Notes under the pieces: model-generated | Told to the model about the DNA's origin: nothing | The model's input: the letters and a program-made list of their open reading frames with translations, nothing else | The model's database searches: none | Made by a program: the position numbers and the translations under genes | Shown: piece after piece, positions 42,793-54,723 of the stretch | Layout: every line of letters starts with the position of its first letter | How positions within the stretch are numbered: position 1 is the stretch's first letter | Origin: Rhynchopus euleeides | Lineage: Eukaryota; Euglenozoa; Diplonemea; Diplonemida; Diplonemidae | Assembly: GCA_963210315.1 (NCBI GenBank) | Contig: OY723280.1 | Span: forward strand, 620,001-684,000 | Direction of reading: 5' to 3' | DNA: 64,000 bases

Positions 42793-45700
42793 GGGGGGGG
42801 GGGGGTCCCCGATACCGCCAAGTTCTCGGCAAAGTTCGGCGATTTCCTCCTATAAATAATAGAAGGAGATGCACCAAAAGCACGCCGTTTTTGGCGGCAA
42901 CGTAATGAAGACCTCCCTCAGTGACCCTGGCTTGTGTGGGGGAGAGGGGGTGGAAAGCCCAGTTCACAAAACCAGGGCATATCACTATCACACAAATAAG
43001 AAGGGGGGTGTGGGAATGGGAGGAGACATCAGTGGTTTGCGGGTTTGTAAGGATGTTGTGTGTGCCTACCGCCACACACCACCGCACATTCAAAACGCCC
43101 TCTCCCCTTGACCTCCGCCCATCAGCCTTGGTAGTTGGCCATTCAGAATCCCTTGATGCCCATCCGGGCACCGAGGGATCCTTAATGGCACTGCCTGTTT
43201 CCCATGGAAGCACACACACTGCGGGTCTTGATCAAAGCAAGGCCTGCCGGTCCAAGTCTGGTCCCCTATTTTCGCAATATCGCACACAGAAAGACCTGGG
43301 AAAACAGAAGCCCCTTGTGAGGGCGACCCGTGGAAGAAGGTGAGCGGGCATCGCACCTCCGCCACCGACAACCCGCCTGTTCAACAGAGGAGAGAACCCC
43401 AGACACACACACCCACCCACCGAGGAGAAGGCTCGAACACAGGGGCATCAACCACCAAGCTCCGCTGTTGGACCATGCCATGTTGATGTAAAAAAAAATA
43501 GCCCGGAACAGGTGTCGGCAAGCCCCCCACCCCCGTTTAATGCCCCTGCATGCACTATCTTCCGAGGCAGCGAAAGGAGGGTGTGGGGCGGGGGGGAGGT
43601 GGGCAGACGCACCGACTCGATGTATGTGACACACCCTTCTGTAAGGGCCGGGCCGAGATGCAGGTATGGCAGGGAGACAAAGAGTAAGAGGGTGACTGGT
43701 CTCTCAGGGGGCATACGCGGCATGTAAACAGTCGAGATAGAGATCGAAATAGAGAGGAAGAGAGAGGGGGGTGGTGAACACAGCTCGTGTGGCGTGGTTC
43801 TCGCACCGACGCACGCGACAGTATTCAAAAAAAAAGTCTGTGGCTGGAGAGGACGTGGCTGGTCGGGGGACGCCTGACGAAGTCGTCGATCGCGAGAACA
43901 CCCCACACGCCTGCTGCGGGTGTGGTGTGTCCTGCTTGATCTGCATAGCAAAGTTTCCTGCGTTGTTCGCACAACTCCAAAAGACCTATGTTGCTTCAAG
44001 GGGAGAGCGCCGTGGGTCGCTCTGCCTTGTCACTCTGCAGCTGCTTGATGGGGATAGTGCAGCGTGTCGACCGTAAGACTTCTGATTGGATACAGCACGG
44101 CACTCCCAAGAGTTTTCACCACCACACAAACGGATGACACATCCCCCGGACAGGTTGTTGATGCCTGGGCCTCTGAACAGGGCATCCCAACTCCGGAGGG
44201 GGTGGGGGAGGGCGCTGCATGTTCGGGCTTCTGGGGTGCACACCGACACTCCAGTCCGAAGATGCAGCACACTACACAAGTCCGGAGACTCATGCAAACT
44301 TCAAAAATTGCGCTCACGGCATAGATTTCCCTGGGTACAGGTCCGACCCAAACACCCTCGGGATCAAAGGCTGCAGGTTGCAAGACATGTGAATCGCCAT
44401 TGCGATGATTCTTGCTCGCTTCCCAGCCGGTCGCTTTCCCGAACTTAACTAATGCAGCACAGATAAGAGAGAGAGAGAGAGGCACACCGACCGAAGTCAC
44501 TACAGAAAGGGACGGATAGAAACGGCTTTCGGGGAACGGGGGGGAGGAAGGTGTGTGGCTTAAAAATACGATATGATAGGAACAAACGAAATAATGGGGT
44601 GGGGTGTTTGATGGCGTTCACCCGCTCATAAAGTCACGGCTCGTACATGAACTCTTCTGCACCATCTGGCATAGTGCAAAGTCCATTTCTTCCAAATAAA
44701 CCGGCAGATGCACCGGCCTCTGGCTGATTCCTGAAGGACGCGTTGCCAGTCCCATAGGAGTAGTCCTTGAAGCAGAGTTGCTTTCAGAGAAGAACCCTAA
44801 AATGGATGGCCTTCGAGACCAAGGCCGTTCCATGTTTGAAGTGTTGGTGGTGGAACACATTTACGGAAGGGCCCGACAGGCAAAAAAGGTCACACATCAT
44901 CTCCCAGAGAGGATGGTGCTTGACTGGGTGATACATGATAATCGAATCAATTGATACGATACACTGCGATCACGACAGGGTTGCACCACACCTTTCGGGC
45001 GAGTGCCTGCCAGTGTGCCTCGTGGAGTGGAACGTCGGGAAGAAAAAGATCCCATGCCGATATCCAAGATGAAAATGTACCATATTCTGACCTCAACATC
45101 CAGCTAGAAGGCACCAAACAAGCGCCTGAACTGACTTCTGAAAAGAAGTTGACTCACCGTGGGGAGGGGGGGAGGGGGGCACTGTGAAGAGAAAAAATGA
45201 AAATAAATGCGGCGCCGAGTGACGCCCGGACGCTCGTCCTTTCTGCCGTTGGTTCCGTCGGGCCCACCCGACATGACAAGAAATGATCGGAGCGGCTCCC
45301 CCCCCGCCCCCGCCCCCCACCCTCTTGTGATTTCCTTGGTACCGACGACCAACAGCCTGACGGACGTGACGACCAGACTGAGACGTGTACACACTGTATT
45401 GTCTTCTTCGTTGAACGCTTCCCATGTGGGCGCACTGAACGGTGCGTGAGACGAACAAAGAAAAAAACCAGGCCAACGGAACCGCGGCTGGCTGCCGGAA
45501 TTCAAACCGCACTGTGTCTGCAAAACAACAATGCTGGTCCCGTCAGTGTGCCGAGACACACCGGTAGGCCAAAAAGCTTCGTTTTTACTTCTCGTTTCGT
45601 TTTCTCAAATTTATTTCCGCTCTTTCGTTCTCAGGGTTTCTGATGCTCGGTCGTTATTTTTTTTTACTTTCCCGTTTGGTTCTCCTGAACACCAGCCCTG

Positions 45701-46351
45701 CAATCGGGTAATGCTGTTCCGAATCACGCAAAGTGTCGATGGCAGCTAAGGCAGCCTCCTCCCGTTGACGGGCAGGGACAGGTGACACGCGCGAGAGAAC
45801 GCTGTTACCCAACGCAGGCTGGGGCACGACACAAACAACACCAACCCTCCCCCCAGCCCTACCACAGGGCACTGATACCCCCCTATCCCCAACACACCCC
45901 GACACCGCATCCATCACCCCAGGTCACTGCAAGCATCACTCCCTGGGTTCGAGGAATGGAGAGGGAGAGAGAGAGAGAGAGTCGAAACGAAAATCAAACG
46001 GACTATCGTTCCCGACCCCCCCCCCCACCTCTCGCACATGCATCAACCCCCCACCCCACCCCCGTATTGGCAGGACCACTTGAAAATCATCCGCGTGGAC
46101 TTTTATTTGTGCGCACCTGTGCGTGTATGGGTGTCCATACGTGCGCTGCCAACAGTCTTTTTTACCGTGACCTGAGCAGGTAATAGCAAAAAAAAATGGA
46201 GGTCTGCTTCGTTCTTCTTGTGGTGGTGTAGAACGCAACACCTCCCACATCCCACCCCACCCTCCCCCCCACCCGCATGCTGCGGGTGCCCTCCGCAGAC
46301 GGACACCCCTCCACTGGCAGAGGTTTGAAATCCCCTTGAGCCTGCCAGGGC
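42793..46351. other. 3.5-kb gene-poor stretch
   Basis: No frame with convincing coding character. GA microsatellites at 44467-44481 and 45964-45981, C runs near 45299 and 46019. ORFs of 100-180 codons on both strands are Pro/Arg-rich and conflict with one another. Confidence 0.45.
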
Positions 46352-47209
46352 TTAACAGCGGAAGTGAGTCAGATCTTCCGCCGTGAGCGGTTCCAACAGA
46401 GAGACCATCCCGTTGTTGTAAGCGAGGAAATTCCGCCCCGACCTCCGGATGAAGGAGTAGAGCGAACCGAGCTCGCGAACCCAGGTGGTCTTCCACTTCA
46501 AGCTCTTCTTGATGTCGGTGAGGGGGACGTTGGGGTGAGGCGCGTTGATCAGCACGGTGATGATGGCTTTGAGGGCACGCTTCGCCACAACATGCTCCCG
46601 GGTGCAGAAATTCGAGCTCTGCAGGCTGGCGACGATACGGCTCACCCGGGCGTGTTGGTCAGCGCTGTCCCGCTGCAGAGACGCCCTCTCCATCACCAAA
46701 CGCCTCGCACCCTCCGTCGTGATCACATCCGTCACATCGTCTGCCTCCAACCTCCACTCCGTCCACTTTGGAGTCCCCTGCGAGGGGCGCTTCCGAGACT
46801 CCTCAGGCGTAACCACCTCAGGTGTGATGCACTGCGAATCGTCGTCCTGCATCGGCACATCGCCCCTCCGGAACACGTCGGGAGGGGTGCAGGGTGCCTC
46901 ACAGGAGGATTGCGAGAGGAAAGCTGTGGATGCGCAGGTCTCCTGGCTTGCAAAGCCTGCAGAGTGATCAGCTCCGATGGGGCAGGACTGCTGGCTGTAC
47001 TGCAGATCTGCCGCGTCAAAGCCAGAGGATAATGAGCTCTCCTGCGGCAGCGACAGCAGATCTCCGCCCAGCAGTTTAAAGCTGTCCGCATCTCCCGCGC
47101 GGAACGCCTCCCGCGGGAAGGAGGTCTGCGTGAACTCATCGGGGATCAGGTGCTGCCCATCCGCAAAATACAGAGTCGGCGTCCCGTCACACTCCATGTC
47201 GCAATCCAT
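46352..47209 (-). CDS. Hypothetical protein, possible C-terminal winged helix
   Basis: 285 residues from ATG 47209 (MDCDMECDGTPTLYFADG). Residues 1-150 are Ser/Gln/Asp-rich and look disordered. The last ~100 are compact and helical: AKRALKAIITVLINAP, PLTDIKKSLKWK, GSLYSFIRRSGRNFLAYN, VSLLEPL. The order helix, helix, helix, then two strands with an aromatic is what a winged-helix domain shows, but I cannot name the family. It may be a regulatory or RNA/DNA-binding protein. The upstream region to 47550 is GC-rich without a gene. Confidence 0.65.
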   Translation of the reverse strand: MDCDMECDGTPTLYFADGQHLIPDEFTQTSFPREAFRAGDADSFKLLGGDLLSLPQESSLSSGFDAADLQYSQQSCPIGADHSAGFASQETCASTAFLSQSSCEAPCTPPDVFRRGDVPMQDDDSQCITPEVVTPEESRKRPSQGTPKWTEWRLEADDVTDVITTEGARRLVMERASLQRDSADQHARVSRIVASLQSSNFCTREHVVAKRALKAIITVLINAPHPNVPLTDIKKSLKWKTTWVRELGSLYSFIRRSGRNFLAYNNGMVSLLEPLTAEDLTHFRC

Positions 47210-47559
47210 AGCTAGCCCGGATTCACTGGGCTACGGCTCTCTGCGGCAGAGGGGGGCGGGGTATGTGCGGCAGGAAGGATGAGGGAGGGCGGTGGGTGGG
47301 AGGGGGGGGGGATGAGGTGTGGGTGTGTGTGTTCGGCGACGAGGGCGAGTCGCCAAAAAAAGGGGGGGGGGGGTACGGCTATTGGCTCCCGAGACCTGCA
47401 AATCAGTGTACGTGACACTAGGGGGGGGAGGTGACGCAAGGGGGTGGGCTGGGCCACCCGCCCAGAGTCTGTGTCTGCTGGTGGTGGGGGTGAGTGGTGG
47501 TGTGTTGGGATGTCAGGCAACACTATGGTGCAGGTCAGCAGATCAAATGTGTGTGTGTG

Positions 47560-48340
47560 TGTTGCAATCAATCAGGAGGCTTGCGCCCGCTCAGCGTGGT
47601 GCATGGTCATAATGACGATTCTCATCAGGTGCAAGTGTGTGTCTCGGGTCCACAGACGGTGCCACGTGACTGGTGTGTTGTGAACTGAAGTAAACTGGCA
47701 TCACAACGATGATAAATAAAAGCAGGCCACACTGCAACAAGTCGTAGGGGGAAGCAGAAGGGTGTGGTGGTGCGGGTGGATTGAGGGTGGGGACGTCGCT
47801 TCTTCGCAACTTGGTGTGGACCAGAGGCGCGGTGCAGTGCTAGAGACACACCACGCACAACACGGGTCGAGGCGCACATGGCGCACAGTCAACTGAACAG
47901 AGATAAAGATGCAACGATGGATGGGGCGAGGTGTGCAGCACAGAATGCGGCAAGGAAGCGAACGGACGCCGCACAGCTGTACGCTAGAGGTCTGGGGCAA
48001 ACAAAAGACGCCTGTGGGCAGAAGAACAAAACAGCAAGAAAGCAAGCAGAACAGGCCCCAGACATTGCGTTGTGCAACCGTCGCCCGATTGGGTACGAAT
48101 CAGAGATAGAAGGAAGTGCCACAACAGGCTCATGTCGGGTGGGAAGGGGGAAGGGAGGGTGTGGTTAGTAAAGCAGACAACAGCAAGGCACGCTGTTGTG
48201 GCTGTGTGTTGTTGAGGAGGAAGGGAAGAGGGAAGAAGTGCTTCACAGGGTTGCGTCACATCGGTGGTTCGTTGTGTCGTTGCGTCTCAGCAGAAGGGCA
48301 AGAAGGCATGCGGCCAGGTCACGCTGCCACTTGTCGCCGT
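47560..48340. repeat. Segmental duplication, copy next to PB1/UBA gene
   Basis: Matches 56961-57590 with gaps; 47850-48008 also matches 5800-5955. It includes the conserved segment 47560-47658, whose minus strand has TGATGA and two CTGA boxes and short complementary flanks (TTGCA/TGCAA). Confidence 0.75.
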
Positions 48341-48347
48341 TCCCGTC

Positions 48348-50245
48348 TTACAGCAGCTCCTCCAGCACGCGCGCCACATCCCCGTTGTGCTTCCACACGA
48401 GTGCACGCAGTGCGTCCGTCATCTTGAAGCCCATTTGCTGCAGTGCACGCACGGAGTTCGACTCTGGCTCCGGCACCGCCTCTAACTCCAACTCCGGCTG
48501 CGGGTCAGCACACACGACAGGCACTGCAGGCACTACCTCGGGGACGACATGCTGCGGGTGAGGGTCAGCCACCACACCCACCACCAGGTGCTCCGCCTCG
48601 TCCTCGCGCGCAACGTCTGCCATCACAGCCTCGTCAGCCTCCTGCACGTCCACCTCCACGTCCGTCTGGAACACACGGCGTGCACAGTGCGGCCCGTGCT
48701 GCCCACCCTTCTTCGCGCACCGCCTGCAGCAGTGTGTCGTGTGCACGCCTGTCACCTGGAAGCCGCACCCTGCGCAGCACACCTGTGCCGCACACACCGC
48801 CTGCCCAAGAGCAGGATCCTGCGGCACCTGTGTGCGCGGCTGCATCTCCACGTCGCTGCTGGAGGCCACGGCGGCAGGGGCGTCGTGAGGAGCGGTTGCA
48901 GTGGCATCGTCGGTGTTCACGTTCTTGCACTTGCGACCGTGCTTCCCCGGGTGCTTCACACTCCGCCTGCAGCACGCCTGCGGCTCCTGCCCCGCGTCAG
49001 AGTCAGAGGAAGTGGCAGCCGTAGCGTGGGCGTTCGTGTTGCTGCACTTGCGGCCGTGCTTCCCTGGTGGTGGTGCACACTCCGCCTGCAGCACGCCTGC
49101 TGCACGTCAGAGTCAGAGGAAGTGGCAGCGCCCACGGCGGGGGTGCGCTGTGCACAGCGGGGCCCGTGCTGACCAGGCTTCTTCGCGCACCGCCTGCAAC
49201 AGTGTGTCGTGTGCACGCCTGTCACCTGGAACGCACACCCAGCACAGCCCTGCTCCTTCTGCTGCTGTGCAGCCTCCTCGTCGCTGCTGGAGCTGTCTGC
49301 CACCTTGCCGGCAGCCTGTGCGGCAGCCCTGCGCTGGCAACGCGGCCCGTGTGCGTGTGCGTGTGCCCCCTCCTCCGCACAGCGCCGGCAGCAGTGCGTC
49401 TTGTGCAGCCCGCCGACAGTGCGCGTGCACCCCTCCGCAGCGCACACAGCAGACTGCCTCGGCTTCTCCGCCACAGCGGCATCGGTGTCGGTGTTCGCGC
49501 TGCTGCACCTGCGGCCGTGCTTCCCTGCGTGCTTCGCACTCCGCCTGCAGCACGCCTGCTGCACGTCAGAGTCAGAGGAAGTGACAGCTGCAGCGTCGGT
49601 GTTCGCGTTGCTGCACTTGCGGCCGTGATTCCCTGGGTGATTCACACTCCGCCTGCAGCACGCCTGCTGCTCCTGCACCTGCACCTCCTGGTGCACATCC
49701 TGCGGCCCACACCCTGCGGCAGTCCTGCTGTCGGCGGCAGCGTCAGCGTGCATGCGTGCGTGGTGCCTGCGCCACCCCCACCACCCCCTCAACCCCATGA
49801 AAGGGTGCTGCGGGGCTGCTGCCTGCGAGTGGGCGCTCTCCCTCGGCCCCGCTGCCCTCCCCCTCAGCTCCACCACGAGGCACAGGGCGGGGCGTGCACC
49901 GCTGCCCGCCTGCTGGCACCACAGGGACACGCACTCCGCCCACTCCTCCTCCACGTCCACCGCCACCACGTCCCCCTCGTCGTCCACGTACCGCACCCCG
50001 AAGTCCCCGCACGCCCACTGCCGTGCGCAGCGCTTCACATCCTCGAACGTGGGGCTGACGAGGCGTGTGCGGCGGCGCTCCACCACCACACCCCTCCGCA
50101 CCAGCACGAACTTCACAGGCACCCCCTCCAGCCCCGTGTGCAAAGCACACAGCGGCGCCTCGGGTGCGGACGCGGGTGCACCTGACATCACCGCGCTGTC
50201 AGTCGGCAGCTGCTTCTCCACTGCGTCGAAGTGCACGGCCTGCAT
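48348..50245 (-). CDS. PB1...Cys/His repeats...UBA protein, frameshifted
   Basis: From ATG 50245 (MQAVHFDAVEKQL). Residues ~43-110 form a PB1 domain: VKFVLVRRG, then the acidic motif YVDDEGDVVAVDVEEEWAEC. The middle has about seven copies of a Cys-rich unit, CCRRxxxxxGxHGxxC, in two types (CCRRSVKHPGKHGRKC and HCCRRCAKKPGQHGPRC), the second preceded by CAGCAFQVTGVHTT. The C terminus (VRALQQMGF...ARVLEELL) is a UBA domain. PB1 at the N terminus and UBA at the C terminus is the plan of the selective-autophagy receptors p62/NBR1. No ZZ domain is seen; the Cys repeats may bind zinc instead. A net +2/-1 change near 49065 in one repeat shifts the frame, so the first ~390 codons and the last ~240 are in different frames. 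Real frameshift, sequencing error and programmed shifting are all possible. Confidence 0.75.
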
Positions 50246-51550
50246 CGTGGCGTGGCCTGCTGTGTCGGTGATGCTTGCTGCTTGCTGCTGCTGCTTGATG
50301 TGTCGTCTGGGCACAGGCTCTCTTGTGCGCTGTGTGTGTGTATGTTGCAGGTAGGGAGAGAATGTCTGGCAAGGAAGGTGTGGTGTGTGTTGGTGTGTCA
50401 TCACGGAATGGCTGTGATCCTGTTGCTCTGTGGCAGGCAGTGCAAGGGTGTGCATGCGTGCGTAGTGAGTGAGGGCTGGTGCGTCCTCACCACATGCTGA
50501 GTGTGCACTACCCAGGCCAGCAAACGTTTTCTCAAGAATAATCTCACAACGGGCGGATAGGCTGCGCTCTGCCCCACGAAATTGGGATATCTCTTTCTTG
50601 CTTGCGGGCATTCCTTGTCACTGCGGTGAGACACTGTTTCGAAGCAGCGGGTTTGCATTCTCTGAGGCAATACCGCTTTGTGGCAGCTGGCTATTTGTCA
50701 ATACACTGCAGGCCGGGTCCCGTTCAGGTCCTGCTGGTGCGTATGCGTGACGTGTGATCACACCAGTTTGCTGCAAGTCCCTTCACCTCGTGCCCTCAGC
50801 AGAGCCCAATAGGAATATTGGGCTTCCCTGCGGAGGGACGAAGCTGCCTTCGTGCAAAATTCGAGCAGCTGATACCACACCCAACCCCGCCCATGCCTGG
50901 CAAGGCAGGGAAAGAAGGCAGCGGCACGCCTGTGTGCTGTTGGGGTATTGTTTGGCTGTTGCCATAGTTGCCGCAGTCTTGGTGGCGGTCGCGGTGGTGT
51001 GTCGCTGTTCACACCGTCCACCCCGTTCAATACGAAAGGAATCACAAGAAGCGCTGGTCGAAATAAAAGAAAACCGAGAAAACCCAACAAAAAGGTGCTG
51101 GATGAACGAGAAGCGAATATTTTTTACACAGCAGAACCTGCTGTTCTGCGCATTTCCTATCATTCTGTGCGGACACTTCCCCTCCCCCTCCCCGTTTTCC
51201 CCAAGCCTTCATTCAGGGAAGCCCTTGCTGCCACGGGGCGCCTATAACTATCTGTGCCCCCGCTGGAGTAAAGTGACAGCAAAACGAGACAACAAACCAA
51301 TTGCTGTCGAAAGTTATGCTGTTGAAACGCAGACCCCACTTCGTTGTGTACACCACTCCCCGGTCTGATGAAGTGGTGTGAGTGGGGTCGCATGATCCAG
51401 CAAAAGGCGCAGAAAGCTTCCCAGTTGGCGACGTCGAACTAACAGAAATCCAAAAAAAACCCGCAGCTCTTGGCGCGCCGCACGATGCAATTGCACATCC
51501 TGTCCTGAGGGTCGCCACCCCCACTCCGACCAGCCCGCCAGGCCAGCGCA
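50246..51550. other. Intergenic, 5' side of PB1/UBA gene
   Basis: The frame of the PB1 gene stays open upstream to 50611 but is low-complexity there and treated as UTR. No other gene seen up to the small coiled-coil gene. Confidence 0.4.
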
Positions 51551-52024
51551 TCACATCAGCGACTTGTCATGCGACGACCGGCTAATTTCATTCTTGGACA
51601 ACGCAGCCACCGACGAGCCCTTTCCTGGAGCGCATTGCTGGAGGAGGCGCTTCAACTCCTTGAGCTCGTTTTTCACCTCCTGGCGGGACAGCTTCTCCTC
51701 ATCGAGGTTCGCCTCGAGGGTAGCAAGGTGGGAATTCACCTCGTTGATACCCCTGTGCAGGTGCGAGTTGCCAGTGGTCCGTGACGAGCTGACGGAAATG
51801 TGATCCCCAGCCGCACTCGACATCGATGCATCAGGGTCGTTCCTCCCGTAGCACGCAAGATGTCCCGTCCCCAGGACAGGCTCATGCGCAACACACTTCG
51901 CCCTGCGTCGCGTATCCTCCTTGTTGTCGCGGTCCCTCCTGGCTCGCCGCTCCTCCGCCCAGACACGCTCCTTCCAAGCCCCGCACTCCGCGTTCCTCGT
52001 ATCGCCAAAACGGCACGACGTCAT
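51551..52024 (-). CDS. Small coiled-coil protein, 157 aa
   Basis: ATG 52024 starts MTSCRFGDTRNAECGAWKER. The first ~70 residues are Arg/Trp/Glu-rich with several Cys. Residues ~100-135 form a coiled coil (ATLEANLDEEKLSRQEVKNE). The end is Ser/Lys-rich. A pyrimidine-rich stretch, then TTGCAG at about 52096-52101, gives a likely splice acceptor ~75 nt upstream; the G run 52179-52198 is the corresponding C tract. The frame is open further 5' but becomes poly-Pro there. Family not recognised; small Trp/Arg-rich coiled-coil proteins are common in axonemes, which is only a suggestion. Confidence 0.6.
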   Translation of the reverse strand: MTSCRFGDTRNAECGAWKERVWAEERRARRDRDNKEDTRRRAKCVAHEPVLGTGHLACYGRNDPDASMSSAAGDHISVSSSRTTGNSHLHRGINEVNSHLATLEANLDEEKLSRQEVKNELKELKRLLQQCAPGKGSSVAALSKNEISRSSHDKSLM

Positions 52025-54500
52025 GTTGGGGTGGCCTGGAAAGGGCTGGTGCAGCTGTGACAGCAACACCCACACACCGTTCGACTCACAGAGTCCCCTG
52101 CAACAGATGTGCGATGGATGCCAGATGCAGTGGATATGCGCATGCAGCGTCAATAAGAAAGAGGGTGGGAGGGGAGGTGGGGGGGGGGGGGGGGGGGTGG
52201 CAGCAGCAGTGGTGTGCCACATCGTTGGTCAGGTCAAGCGTTCACCCTGGGTATTTGCCGCGGGATGTTCTTTTTTGCGATGCCAGGGGCGGGGAGGGGG
52301 GCGGGGGTTGTGCAACAACAAATGCAGCGTTTTTGTTTTGGATTTCGGTGCAGCGCGCTGGCGATTGCCAGCGCGGCGTTGCATTGTTTATTTTTTTTGA
52401 TAAAACCAGAAGAGTGTGGTGGTTTGCCCCTTTTCTCTTTTGCGGGGGGACCGGCAGAGGAACTGACGGAGTTGGCAACGTTGCCAACCAAGCCTCGGGC
52501 CGGAAGGTACTGTCCCACACAGCACCTGATGCAGAGCAGCGGTATTGGTCAGTTGGGCTTGATGCCATTCGCCATTAGCAAACATCCACTCGATCCAATC
52601 TCACCAAGCTTGCTTGTGGAAAACCATCCTGAACCTGAACAGAAAAACGGGGGGAAGGGTGTGGGATAGAGGGGCAGCAACCGTGGATAGTGCGAAACCG
52701 TATTCTTTTATGCCAGACAAAAAGCTCTGCCGTATGGTGTGCCCCATTGCCATACCAGCAGCGTCCCGGGGAGTGGTGGGGCGGGTGGGAGGGGATGCTG
52801 TCAAGGAAACACACAGGAAGAGGGGGTGAAGAGATTTTTCTTCGTTTCGGCAAACCCGTAAAATGGAAAACGAAGAAGAAAATCGAGAGCAGCAGCAGAT
52901 TTGTCACGATTCCGGGTGGGCCGGGATGTCGCTCGCAAGAAGGAACGCCGCACCCCCATGCATTACCAGCAAAGGGTATCCTTCTTGATTGTTTTTGATG
53001 TCCTGCTGGTGTCTTCTTTTGGTGTTGTTTTTCTCACTGCAGGTTGGGGCAAGAGAATTTTCACAATAAAAAAAAAAGGCAGCGCCTGCTCACACACGCC
53101 CAATCCAAACCACCCTCCCCCGCTGACACCGAGCAGCAGAACCCAAATCCACCCCTGCCTATCAACACAGCAATTCGTGGCAGGTCGGTGTGCGTGGTGT
53201 AGGGACACCATACTACTTTGCATGGTATCGATGAGATAATATATACCTCCATCCCCACAGAACCACAACACACACACGCCAACCTTTGCTGTCGAGTAGA
53301 GGTCGGAATGAGCAAACTCAGAGGATCCCTCCCACTGCCTCGCACGTGAATCTTTTTGGAAAGCGTTGGCACGGTTGGTAGGGTGGCAGACCCTTCAAGT
53401 CCATCGGTAACCACGCCGCTGACACGTGAACTACTATTTTCTTTGTAAAAATGCCATGGCGCGGCTGATGTCGGCCGTCGCGGATGGGAAGACGGTAAGA
53501 GAGCTGGGGTGCGTGTGTGCTTTTAAACCAGAGTTCGCGTATACCCTTGGGCGTACTGCCCACTGGGCGTGAGTCTGGGGGGGGGGGGGGGGGTTGGCGT
53601 CAGGAATGTCCTGCGTCGATTCCCAACCCAGCAAATTAACCCCCCCTCCTATCCCCATCTCCCCCTCTCCCTATTGCTGCAAAAAAATATAAAAAGGGAA
53701 ACACAGCGCCCTCTTCCGCAATTTGATTGAGAGAAACAGAAAGGTGGCTGTGTGGATATCCAGGACATCTCTTGGCAGGGTCATCTCCCCGGTAGAGACA
53801 ATCCCCTACCAGCCCCCAAAACATTTCGCCACCCTCCCGGAAGCAAGGATTCACCACGACACGGATTGGCATGACAGCAAGGTGGGAGCCTGGGTGATGG
53901 CGTGGGACGTGTGTGGAGTGGTCACCCTCCACCCTCCCCCCCACCCAGCCGAGGAAGAGGCCTCAAGGGGAGGGAGAGGGAAGAAAGGTGTGTGAGGGGA
54001 TAGAGACAAGAACTAAACAGAACGACGAATCACTGCTTTCAAGCATTGTGGCGAGAGATTGAGGGAGAGTGGGGGGGGGGGCTGGGAATGGTGGGGACGG
54101 GGGGCCATTATTTACTGCATACAACGGGGGGGGGGGGCATCTGCCTCGCTATGTCAATAAAAACTGTGCCAGACTGTGTCAGTGTGACCAGGGGGGGGAG
54201 GGGGGCTTCCCTCTTTTTGGCGTGTTTGCGCTGCACCAAAGGGTGCACAGCAGGGAGAGGCAGGGTGTGTGTGTGTGTGTGTGGGTGCGATCTTCTTTTT
54301 TTGCGCCAAAAAAAACAAAGTCATCGGAGCAAACTCCACCCACTCCGGTGTTGCTGGGCAACACAGCCTGCCTCTCCTCCTTTGCATTGTGCTGGGTCCG
54401 CATTAGCTAGATATATATCCACCCGGCAAGGATTCACACCGCGCCTATGCGGCACCATACACCACCGTCTGCTGGCCTCCGTTGATGTTGTTGTTGCCCT
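52025..54500. other. Gene-poor stretch with long G runs
   Basis: 2.5 kb with no supported complete gene. G runs at 52179-52198, 53577-53594, 54070-54079 and 54126-54138 are candidate C tracts for acceptors on the minus strand. The last precedes TGCAG|TAAATAA, a candidate terminal exon for the choline-transporter-like gene. A second candidate is CCCAG|ACTCACGCC near 53571 with a ~46-codon frame. Confidence 0.4.
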
Positions 54501-54723
54501 GTGGTGGGGTGGGTGGGTGGCGGTGAAGCAACACGTGCATTTGTCAGCACAAACATAGTAGCGAGTGTTGGAGATGAGACACGAGGAGTGCCTGAGAGAA
54601 AATATATCGTGCAGAGGCCGGAATGAGGACAGGGGAATGGAGAACAGGCTTCCATAACGGTGGGAGGACACGCCGCCTGTCACCGCACCGACGCCGGCCC
54701 GTTCTCCCGCAAAATCTGCATAC

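Noticed and set aside
42793-46351. Several 100-180 codon ORFs as small genes
   Set aside because: Conflicting strands, low complexity, no motifs or paralogues.
48549-50185. Plus-strand frames opposite the PB1/UBA gene, up to 372 codons
   Set aside because: Arg/Cys/His-rich shadows of the Cys-repeat array; PB1 and UBA are on the minus strand.
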